64,000 nt of DNA from Caecitellus pseudoparvulus. Its lineage: Eukaryota; Bigyra: Bicosoecida. The position numbers and the translations under genes were made by a program. Location: positions 310,001 to 374,000 of the forward strand of contig CBFFRQ010000043.1 in NCBI GenBank assembly GCA_965644315.1, read 5' to 3'. Below the pieces are notes generated by a model. The model made no database searches, had not been told where the DNA came from, and worked only from the letters and a program-made list of their open reading frames with translations. Of the stretch, positions 55,035 to 64,000 are shown in pieces. Position 1 is the first letter of the stretch. Every line of letters starts with the position of its first letter.

Positions 55035-55577
55035 ATGGCAAGCCGCATCGAGTACTCCGAGAAGTACAGTGATGGGGACTTCGAATACAGGTATGAGATG
55101 TGCTTTTGCTGCTTTGGGTGCCGGCCTCAGGGCCTTGAAGCCGGCTGTGTACAACGATTGCTGACCTGACATGAGGCGCCGTTTCCCGCCTCCCAGGCAT
55201 GTGATTCTGCCCAAGGAGTTGGCGAAGTCCATGGCTCGTGGGCGACTGCTGTCTGAGGCAGAGTGGCGAGGAATCGGGGTGCAGCAGTCCCGGGGCTGGG
55301 AGCATTATGCCATCCACAAGTGAGCACAGGCCGAACGAGGGGCCGCGTGCCAGTGCGCCACGCTGAAACGCCACTCTACGCAGGCCTGAACCACACATCC
55401 TGCTCTTCCGACGGGCATTGGGCACAGACCCCACAACGGGTATGTAAAGAGGACAGTCGCTTGCCCACCACGATGTTTCACGAACCTCCCTTTTCCACAG
55501 GCAAAGTCAACGCGGCGGCTGCTGCTGCCGCCAGGGAGGCTTTCGAGAGTGAGTACGGAGAAACGGAGAAGAAGTAG
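55035..55577 (+). CDS. CKS1: Cyclin-dependent kinase regulatory subunit CKS1
   Basis: Four exons (55035-55090, 55197-55319, 55384-55439, 55501-55577) encode 103 residues. The sequence has the complete Cks fold: IEYSEKYSDGDFEYRHVILP, KELAKSMARGRLLSEAEWR, GIGVQQSRGWEHYAIHKPEP and HILLFRRAL. The phosphate-pocket residues of the family, including Trp in RGWEHY and the HxPEPH hinge, are present. Cks proteins bind CDKs and dock phosphorylated substrates. Introns are 106, 64 and 61 nt, and homology is continuous over all junctions. The C-terminal ~25 residues after the last strand are an Ala-rich, charged tail not seen in the short metazoan forms. Confidence 0.97.
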
Positions 55578-56560
55578 GGCGAGGGCGTTCATTAGTGTGT
55601 CTGTAGCGGTCTCCGTCTACGGCTGCAGCATGCGCTTGCCACGCATGCTTCCAGTCACGGTGCAGTGGCCGTGCCAGGTGCCGAGCCCTCGCCTTCCAGG
55701 ACCGGCGCTCAATGCACATCAACATATAGAAGCTTTCCACAGTTGTGGGGCGCCAAGCAGGCGGCCTGGCTGCGTTCTTGCCTCCACCACTGGGGAAAAG
55801 CACGACGAGAGCACAGGGGCTCAGGATCCTTCCAGCATCATCGCGCAGCTTCAGTCTGCCCATGACGCAATGCTTGAAGGAGTCGAGTCTCCAGACACCA
55901 CCAAGCTTCCTGTGTAGCTTCCCTGTCAGGTCACCGTCGGGGCATGGAATGTGGGGCGTGGGTGCAGGCTTACATCACCTGCAAGAAACTCACGGTGCTC
56001 GGGCTGAGCCTCTCCAGGCGCTGAGAGGCTGCAACAGGGGCAGACGCTAAACCCTGACCTTCCAATACTCCAAGGGGATTGGGGGCGTTCCTTGAAAGGC
56101 GCCCCCCTTCTTTCTGGATAAGAGAAAGTGGTGCAAGCGTCATCGAGGGGTTTCACGAGCGTTACGGCGACACGCACAGTCACTCCATTGAGCGTGCCCT
56201 TCGAGGCCAGAACTCCTGCCCAAGGTCTCTCAGTCACATGAAACAGCAACCCTCCTTGCCCGAGGCCTTCGAACACTGACCCATCCATCCTTGGCTCCCT
56301 CCTTGTCCAAGCCAGCCTCAGCGCATGCAAAACTGTGCTCTGGCTCACAACACACCCGCTACAGAGGCCGTGCAACAGTGGCAGTGAGGAAGTGTGAAGC
56401 ACGCAGCACTGCAAAACTGCCGTACTGCATTGCGTTGAAAGTGTTCTACACTCCCTACCGAACGCGTGGATTCAACGTGTGTCGGGGCGCTCTGCACGCA
56501 CTCTCTCTGACCTTGCGAGAACCTCGCCAGGTTAGCCAGCGTACTTCAACAGCAGTCACT
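55578..56560. other. Intergenic region of about 980 bp
   Basis: This lies between CKS1 and the LRR gene, both on the plus strand. Several 60-160-codon frames overlap on both strands, but none shows conserved motifs or plausible splice partners, so I treat them as chance frames in GC-rich DNA. Confidence 0.45.
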
Positions 56561-59500
56561 ATGGATTCAACCTCCTTCCCCGACTTTGGCTCGAACCTGC
56601 CCTCCACCGTAATGACCGCGGGAGACTATGTGCGGGAAGCAAGCGATGCAGGTACGAAAACGCTGTTGTCCCTCGATATCGCGCGAGACCCCCGTGGCGT
56701 GGTGGTCCAGTGCCTCGCAGTAGTGCTTGTTTCATGCCCTGGCTGTTCCCCTTCCCACCCAGACTCCGCAAGTCTACGTGGGACAGCAGCGGGTGAGCTG
56801 GATCGCGCGTCGCAGTGCGACCTCATTTTGCCTTGCATCAACCTTGCTCCCTGCGTGCTTCTGAACCGCAGTTGAAGGGTCAAGACGGGATGCTGAGTTT
56901 ACCCTCCGTCGTCAGAGCCTCCATAGCAAAGGAGGCATTCCCAGCCGGCTTCTAGGGTCTGCAGCCGCAGCGCGCCCTGGCCTGATGCATGGTACTCTTG
57001 CCAGATCGGCGACAGCCGGCCCCTCCCTGTCGGAAACTGCTCGGGCCGCACTGGTGACCCCCACCGCCTCAAATAATGACGTTCCAGTTCGTGATACGTG
57101 GCTGAGGCGGCCAACTACGGTGGCTGCTGGACCCACTGACCGCCGCAGGGCAGACGGAGCGACACCCTCCTTCCACAAACGACCTCCAGGGCTTGCGCTA
57201 GGAGACGAAGGTGGCGAGCAGGGGCGAGTCCTTGACGCCCTGCACAGCTACTCCTCCTTCTCCGCAGACCGCCATGCTCGAGAAGCTGCTTCGGCGGGCG
57301 ATGGTGCTTCATTTGCCGCAGCCGCTGCGCCAGCACCCATCGCCACCATTGCCGCATCAGTGCGAAGCTCTGGTGGGGCAAACTTGGGGGACCAGCCTGC
57401 GGTGGCGCGCACGGTCGCAGGGGGCATTTTGTTGGGGGGCTACCGAGGGGACGTTGGGACGCGGTTCAGAGTGGATGCGTTAACGGGTGATAGGCAACGG
57501 CGGAGGGCGCAGGCAGGTGTTCACCTGGACTCGCACCTTTCAGAGTTCTCCATCAGCGGAGCCGCCATGCTGGCTGCCGTGGGGGCTGGTGCATCACAAG
57601 GGGAGAAGTTTTCAGGGGTCGATGCAAGCGACAGGCCAGGCTTTGCAACTCGAGCGTCGGTACTGAAAGTGGCAACGACTCTCGCTGCGGCGGCGAGTCC
57701 GCCCCCCGCCAGCATGAGCCCCATCCGACGGCCTGACTCCCGTCCAGAGGGAGTAGATATACCTGCTACGGCACCCAAGTCGACGGGCTTTTCGGCGCTG
57801 AAGCTCCGCTTGGGTGGCTTGGACGCGAGTGTGGATGCATCAGCAGACGCAGACTTGTGCACCACAGCCCAGCGCATGCGGCGCAAACTTGCTGCGCTTG
57901 CTCAGCAAGATGGAGATGCAGCAAGGTTGGCCAGTGCGCAGCTGCGGGAGAAAGCCGTGTATCGGGCACCCACCTCCCACTCATCCGTCACGCACGGGAC
58001 CGTCGTCACGCCAGGGGCCAGTCACCGCGCCGTCCCAGCGTTCGTTGTCAACGTCGCCCACAAAGACACTTTGCACACTGTGAAGGCAAGTGGGGTGCCC
58101 ATCTCTTCGCGAGAGTCCTGGACTCCCTCGTCGGTAGCAACTGCAGCCCCAGCTCAGTTCGGCACTGCGGATGAGGCGCTGAACCTCCCCCCGAGACGTG
58201 GAACTGGCATGCTGAGTTTGGGAGTGAACACGCCCATGTCCTTGGAAGCATCAAGGAAGCATGCACGCATGTGGTGCGACGATTCAGACGCTCCGAAGGG
58301 TATCTGCGGCCCCGACGGCTCCATGGTGGTGGCCACCAACCCCGACATTGCAATCCTGGACCATAGCGAGCTGGTGGAACCCGAGTCTCTGCTTAAATGC
58401 CTTGGAGACAGCCATGACAATGCTAGCAGTGTGTCACTGCGATTCTGCGTGTTGTCCGACGCTGCCTTGACCGCCCTGCCTCGAGTAACCCCATTCGTGC
58501 GGGAGCTGGACCTCTCTGGCTCGCTCGGCTTCACGAGAGCAGCAGTCGCTGCTGCCTTTGCGTCACTTCCAACGCTTCGAGTCGTTAGGCTGGCTGGCTG
58601 TGATCACCTATTCCATGCGGACGGGGGGGTAGCCCAGGCCGTGTCCACGGCTGCTGATGCTACTGCCGCGGAAACCATGGCACCAGAGGCCGCTTCAACT
58701 GCAGGATTTGCCCTCGTAGGGACCCTTGCCCAGCTGAGCACAACTCCCGGGGGCGTCGAGGAGTTCAAGCGTGCAGCCATGGAAGCCCCGACCTCCCCCA
58801 AAAAGGCGGCCCCAGTGTATGGGCGCCGGGCGAATGTGGCTGCAGACCCAGGGCAACCAGGTCTCTGGCTTGTTCGAAAGCGAGGAGCAAAGACTCAGGC
58901 TTTTGAAGGTGTTCGAGCTGTGGATGCATGGGTACCCCGTGTCCTGCCGGCTGCTCCTCCCTCTGGGACGGCTGGTGATCAGGCAACTGCACAGCTGGTG
59001 AAGCGCGCGGCTAGTGCAGGCGTCCAGCTACAGCCAGCGCAGTCCGTAGGGACTGACCCCCCCGCGGCGCCCCCAGTGGCAGTGCTGGCGATGGCCCCCC
59101 AGTCTGCGCTGGCCGCAGCTGTGAGTGCCAGCGCAGCGACTGCAGGAGGCGCCATCGCAGCGGCAGGCTCAGCAGTGTCGTCTGACTCGAAAGACTCCTC
59201 CATGGCTCGATTTGCCGGCAACGGCAGGGACATGCTCGTGCAGTTGGTTCGCCCACCGCGACGCCTGCACGAGTTATCGCTGGCGAACTGCAAGCACCTT
59301 ACCGACGACGCCCTATTCACACTGCTAGGCGGGGTCGCGTCTCTTGCTGACGCGTCAACCCAGTGGCCGTTCCTCGACATGCAAGAGGCAGCTGTAGAAG
59401 CAGCCACCGGAGTCCGGGTCGCGCGCGCTGGCCGGCGGAGTTCTGCGAGCAAGTCGCTTTCTGCAGAGGAACGTGAAGCAGAGGCTGCCGCCCGTCAAGC

Positions 59501-60924
59501 AGCAGCCTCTGAAGCAGCTGAGCTGCAGAGTGTCAATGAGATGCGAGCGCGGATGGGCATGTCCAGCATCGCCAGTCCAAGCCGCGCAGGCGGGACTCAG
59601 AAAAGCGCAAGCCTCAGTGGCAGGGATGCTGGGGCCTATCCGGGGAAGGACGTTGACTCGATGTTGGCCAGTATGGCTCCGCGCATGAACTTAGAGTGGC
59701 AAGCGGCAGTCATTTCCGCCCATGCGCAGCTTGCTGTCCTGAGGTCTCAGCAGCCGTGGCGCATGGGTGTCGGACAGTCCACTTCGAAGGCGGTGTCAGA
59801 TGAGGACCTGCTACGCCAGCAAATGGAGCGCATGGCTGAGGAATCCTCTCGTCGCCCCGGGGCAGCTGCTCGCAAGGGGGCTGAAGAGCCAGAAGAGAGT
59901 GATGAGGAGAGTGACGACGAAGCATACCTTGCAGCTGAGGACTTTGGCCCCGTTCCCCATGACTTCTTCCGAACCCGCCGGGTCCCCCCCAAGGAGGCCC
60001 AGCCGACTCTTGGCATGGTGCTGCCTCCCATCAGCGCATTGCCTGCTCCCTCTTCCGATGCTCTGACCGCTGCTTCGGGTGACGCTCTGCTTGCCAGCAT
60101 TCCGAGGGGCGGCATGCTGCCCATCGAAGTTTTGGATTTGGCTGGGTGCACGCTTCTTGGAGACGCTGCTCTCTACTTCATTGGTGCTCACTGTCCACAC
60201 CTGACGCAGCTCTCACTGCGTGGCTGCTCTCAGCCCGCGCTTTCGGACCGGGGCTTGTTTGGCCTCACCCACAAAGGACTGCCCAGACTAGTGTCTTTGG
60301 ACCTGTCTGGCTGCTCCCAGATGACTTCTCTCGGCTTGAGGGCTGTAGTGTACACCTGCCCCCTCCTAGAGGAGCTTTGCATGCCTGGTTGTTCCGGGAT
60401 CGACGACAAGGCTCTGTATGCGATTTCCTATGCACCTTGCGCAGCTTCACTGCGCACCATCGACTTGACTCGTGCTGAGCGAGTCACAGCGATCGCCGTG
60501 CTTCGCATGCTGCAAAGGTGCGCAGTCATTCCATGCATTCCCGCACTCCGCACCGTGCACCGTCGTTGCCCTTGCTTCTCTTTTCGCAGTTGCCCAAACT
60601 TGACTCTGTGCAATTTGACGCTATGCAAGTCCATCTCCGTCTCAGAGGTCAACTTCCTTGCCCAAGCTGTACCCTCGTGAGTGACTGTGTGCAGAACCGT
60701 CTACTTCACAGTGGGTGGTGAGCACGTGTGCCTTTGGAGTTTCTTTTCGCAGGGTGACCATCGTGAGAACACCGGACGATGCATACGCAAAACCCAAGGC
60801 AGCCAAACTTGTGGCGAAGTTCAAGGCTCCCCCAAAGGAAGATCGCTTCGAGACGTTGGTGAGCACCAAAATGGTGAACCACAAGAAAACCAAGAAGAAA
60901 AAGCGGAGCACTGGGCGGAGGTAG
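56561..60924 (+). CDS. Leucine-rich-repeat protein, AMN1/FBXL-like repeats
   Basis: Five exons (56561-56651, 56763-56792, 56872-60517, 60590-60676, 60753-60924) encode 1341 residues, with all phases matching. The N-terminal ~800 residues are Ala/Ser-rich and low in motifs. Cysteine-type LRRs appear at about residue 837 (LHELSLANCKHLTDDALF) and as a block from ~1120 to 1310: VLDLAGCTLLGDAALYFIG, LTQLSLRGCS, LVSLDLSGCSQMTSLGLRAV, LEELCMPGCSGIDDKALYAI, LTLCNLTLCKSIS. These match the repeats of F-box/LRR and AMN1 proteins, which act as substrate receptors. I see no F-box. An acidic stretch (EEPEESDEESDDE) precedes the main block, and the tail is strongly basic (KKTKKKKRSTGRR). Function is unknown. 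The gene converges on a coiled-coil gene, with 11 bp between stops. Confidence 0.82.
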
Positions 60925-60935
60925 ACACCCCGATT

Positions 60936-61460
60936 TCACTTGAGCAAGTTAACCTGGATGAGCTTCTCAGCAAGCATCCTCTCGTGGTCTCGCTTCATTT
61001 GTGCCAGGTCTCGCTTTGCTGCCTCGTGCTCCTTGAGGAACTGCGCCCGCATGTGCTTTCGCCTCCACTTTGGCTCCTCTCGTGCAAGCACTTGCTTTCT
61101 GGTCTCTTGCCGCATTGCCTCGCGCTCCTCAGCCTCCCTCAGCTCACCTGCCAACTTGTGCCGCATCAACGAGACTTCCGCCACAGCCTCCGGTTCTCCC
61201 AGCAAGAGGGTAGGGTTTGGATCTCCTTCCAATGCATCCACCCGCTGGTGCCCTGACCTGTCTCGCAACTTCAGCTTTTGCATGATACGTGCGCCCACTT
61301 TGCTGCGTTGCTGGTGGAGTGCCCTGACCCCCACAACATTGTTCAACTCACACTCCTCGCCCGTCTCAAAGTCTCGGACTCTCACCACCTCCAAGGTGCT
61401 AGTGCCATCAGGCTTCGTGTCTGGTGCACTTCCTCTGAGGGCTTGTCTGTCCGCCGCCAT
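60936..61460 (-). CDS. Small coiled-coil protein
   Basis: From the ATG at 61460 (MAADRQALRG) the frame encodes 174 residues; an upstream in-frame ATG at 61514 would add 18. The middle and C-terminus are strongly charged and helical (ELREAEEREAMRQETRKQ, AKRDLAQMKRDHERMLAEKL), a long coiled coil. The N-terminal segment VRVRDFETGEECELNNVVG could be a small conserved element. Many ciliary proteins look like this, but I do not recognise a family. It is divergent from the APC7-like gene. Confidence 0.65.
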   Translation of the reverse strand: MAADRQALRGSAPDTKPDGTSTLEVVRVRDFETGEECELNNVVGVRALHQQRSKVGARIMQKLKLRDRSGHQRVDALEGDPNPTLLLGEPEAVAEVSLMRHKLAGELREAEEREAMRQETRKQVLAREEPKWRRKHMRAQFLKEHEAAKRDLAQMKRDHERMLAEKLIQVNLLK

Positions 61461-61983
61461 TCCGCTGCAGCTCAGTAGCGTTTCGGTGCCGTTTCTATAG
61501 CAGCCCCCGCACAACTTTCAGCACAATCCCCTGCAGACCACGCGCACATAAGAAGTGCGGGCAATGGGTGTAGTGCTTCGCTGCGGTGGCATACTGCAGC
61601 TCCTCTGAATTCCCAGCGATGTGTTTGTCGCATTGCAGAATCTGTTGTGACCATGCAGTTGTCAATCAGGCACATTGCCACGCCCGACCCTTTCCCCGCA
61701 GAAAGCACACTGAAATACGCAATCACCTTGCTCTCTTTGTGTTTTTCGGGGAGCAAGTGCTAGGTACGCCACCCCAAATGTAATCTGTGGTGCACCTAGT
61801 TGAGCTGCTCTCCATGTACTGCAACCCATTTCTGATGAAAATATTGTGAAAGGAAGACATTTCCTGGGTTATTTCTAATAGGTTCATCACATTGTCCTAA
61901 ATTTCGTACCGTCTGAATACTAACCGCGCCCAGGAAAGTCATAGGTGTCAGCAAGGCGAGGCAAGCTCAACACTTGGGCCAGT
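61461..61983. promoter_or_regulatory. Divergent promoter region
   Basis: This 523-bp region lies between the coiled-coil gene (-) and the APC7-like gene (+). The part from about 61800 to 61930 is clearly AT-rich, unlike the flanking coding DNA. No gene is recognisable. Confidence 0.5.
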
Positions 61984-64000
61984 ATGGCTACGCCAGTTGT
62001 CGGACAGGCAAGTCACGTGCTGCCGCAAGCCAGCGTGCAGGCACTCCAAGCGCTGCAGAAGCAAGCCAGGCTGCTGTCGAAGCAGTTTCTGCACGACTCT
62101 GCTGTGGCAGTGTCTGGATCAGCGCTGTCAATGACTCACGCCTTCGGAGATGTGTCCTGCCTCCACGTGGGGTACTATTTAGAGGCGTAAGCGCAGCCCA
62201 CGCGTTTCGCTGCCGTTACCCCAGTGCGCAGCCAGCTGCCTGCGTTAATTTTGCAGGCTGTTCTTGCACGGGTCCATGCTGGCAGAAGCAAAGCAACACA
62301 AACGCGCAGCAACAGCTTTCCTACGCCTCTCGTCTCTCCTCACCAACTTGGAGACGAATGAAGTGCCAGTGCACGTGTACGGGACAGGTGCCATCCCCTG
62401 CCGTGGCCTGCCGAACTTCGCCAACAGGCCGTATATCACGTACAAAGCAGCCAGGTGCCTCTTTGCATTGGAGAAACATGACCGTGCCTTTCATTTGCTG
62501 AAGTCGATACCCTTCCGGAAGCGTACGGTCGCCGTTCACTACGACCTTGGCAGAGAATTCTTGAGGAGGGGGTTGAAGCCGCAAGCGCTTGCGTCCTTCC
62601 GGGAAGTGCTGAGAGCAAATCCGTACGCAGTTGAGCTAGTGCGCCCCCTTCTTGAGCTTGGGTGCTCCGCGCACCAATTGCTTGAGTGGACCTCGCCTTC
62701 CCATGGCCTGCCGAGCGTGCACAGCAGCTGGCTGCAGTCCATCGTTGCAATGGAGCAGGCGGCCGTGGCGGCAGACAACTACAAGGCTGTGCGAGCGGCA
62801 GCTTCATGCATGCTTCCTACGGCTTCCATGCCATGCACTCCTTCGGAGGATGCCGCAATGGAGTTCCCGCGCTCACTTGCGGGGATAGTAGACCTCCTCC
62901 CTGTGGCTGTTCTGTCCAGCAGTGTCGGGTTGCATTGCTCCAGCGATGGGTCTGGCGAAGTCTTGGAGGAAGCAGACCCAGGAGTGGCCCTGTCTTTGTC
63001 CCAAGGCTCGTGCAAAGGGACTGCACAGACGTGGCTGCTGAACCCGTCGTTGCCTTTGGCCACTCGTGATTCGGACGATCATGCGGCAGTCCCTATCTTC
63101 CCGCACGGGCACCCAATGTTGCTGTCACGGATGCTTGAGCTAGTGTCGGACTTTGACATGGTTTCAGAGGCGCTCTCTCTCTATAAGCGCCTGCGTGTGG
63201 CTGACCCCCTGGGCATTCCAGGATCAGACCAGTTTGCGTATGCTCTCGCCCGAGCGGTCCAGAAGGCAAGCATCCACGGGGGTGGAGGGGAGCTGAAGGC
63301 CGAAATACTGCGTGAACTGTCCCAGTTGGTCGCCGTTCTTGCCTCAGACCGCCACCACGCGTCAGCCTGGGCAGTAGCTGCCCTGCTTTCGTGGAGTCAG
63401 GGTGACACACACAACGCCGTGCGCTTCGTCAACACAGGCATGCAGTGCGACTCATACCAAGAGCTGTGCATGACTGTAAAGGGCCATGTGCTGCACGACA
63501 TGAAGTCTTATCACTCTGCTGCGAACCACTTCTTCACCAGCAACACCAGGCGGCCGTCTCTGCACTGCGTGCAGGGGGTTGTGGACAGCTATGCCCAGCT
63601 TGGCATGTGGCGCCAAGCCCTAGCTCATGCGGCTTCAGCAACCAAAGCATCACCTCATGATGCAAGAGCGCCACTTCTCCTTGGCAACACGATTCTCCAG
63701 GCGCTTTTGGCTGGTGACAGCGTTGAAGAGGAGATCATGCAAGAGCGCTACGGGATCGACTTTTCGTTTTCCGGCGCCGCCCGGCAGGTGTGTCTGTGCT
63801 GCGAAGACTTGCTCCTTGCCCAACACAAAACTGCCTTCTGCACACTTTGCTATCTCATTTCGCAGTTTTCTGCTGCCCTGTCCAAGTGCCCGGGACTGCC
63901 GGAGGCTATTGTCGGCTTGGCATTCGCAGAGTACGAAGGTGGCAACAAGGGAGCGGCTGAGCAACGGTACGTTGGGAGCCCCATGCACGTGCCGAGACCT
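61984..64000 (+). CDS. APC7: Anaphase-promoting complex subunit 7-like TPR protein, partial
   Basis: Exons are 61984-62186, 62257-63787 and 63866-63966; an intron opening with GTACGT at 63967 shows that the gene continues past the right edge. About 611 residues are present. Helical pairs of TPR type recur: AEAKQHKRAATAFLRLSSLL, YKAARCLFALEKHDRAFHLL, VHYDLGREFLRRGLKPQA, HYASAWAV-like helices around SDRHHASAWAV, and CPGLPEAIVGLAFAEYEGG. The order and spacing resemble APC7/Cdc27-class subunits, with APC7 the best fit. The complex ubiquitinates cyclins and securin. The second intron (63788-63865, 78 nt, no stop, frame-preserving) is inferred from the GTGTGT donor, the TTTCGCAG acceptor and the unconserved Cys-rich peptide it would otherwise encode. 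Confidence 0.78.

Noticed and set aside
56291-56875. 194-codon plus-strand frame overlapping the LRR 5' exons
   Set aside because: The LRR exons use another frame with matching splice phases; this one reads through the introns.

Overview
This window is nuclear DNA from a flagellated, unicellular-type eukaryote with a compact, GC-rich genome. Evidence: short GT-AG introns (about 61-127 nt in the junctions I could place), a eukaryotic tRNA-Val gene with a T6 pol III terminator, and exclusively eukaryotic proteins (axonemal dynein heavy chain, NUF2, CKS1, APC7-like, Dhh1/DDX6, SSU72, Rpa12, CPT1). The dynein is the Kelch-headed outer-arm type known from Chlamydomonas and Tetrahymena, so the cell almost certainly builds a motile cilium. 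I cannot fix the lineage from the sequence alone; a free-living protist is the safe statement.

Layout. 1-10404 (-): a giant EF-hand/WD-repeat protein whose single open frame runs off the left edge. 10828-14649 (-): a copper-type P-ATPase with five N-terminal metal-binding domains, three of them near-identical tandem copies. 15187-19616 (+): a WW-domain protein and a Golgi-type glycosyltransferase with PAN-like modules. 19644-22337 (-): kinetochore NUF2 and a two-domain FAM13-like protein. 22588-23064 (+): RNA polymerase I subunit Rpa12. 23065-26571: a gene-poor, AT-richer island holding a 298-bp inverted repeat pair around a 2.04-kb core, followed by tRNA-Val(CAC). 26572-27803 (+): a probable mitochondrial membrane protein. 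27856-51655 (-): four co-oriented genes, namely CPT1, two large propeller/solenoid-like proteins and the 12.9-kb dynein gene. 52131-60924 (+): SSU72, Dhh1/DDX6, CKS1 and a 1341-residue leucine-rich-repeat protein. 60936-61460 (-): a small coiled-coil protein. 61984 to the right edge (+): an APC7-like TPR protein.

Several genes concern motility (dynein, possibly the EF-hand/WD protein), chromosome segregation and cell cycle (NUF2, CKS1, APC7) or RNA metabolism (Rpa12, SSU72, Dhh1), but nothing suggests an operon-like system; they look like ordinary housekeeping neighbours. Convergent genes are packed very closely (11, 27 and 52 bp between stops). Exon structures were worked out by eye from reading frames and conserved protein sequence; no transcript evidence was available.

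The most notable points are the inverted-repeat, AT-rich island beside a tRNA gene (a DNA element with terminal repeats, or conceivably a small inverted-repeat centromere), the 5' splice sites that keep G at +5 but often carry C at +4, the homogenised C-x3-C metal-binding repeats, and the very large intronless frames.
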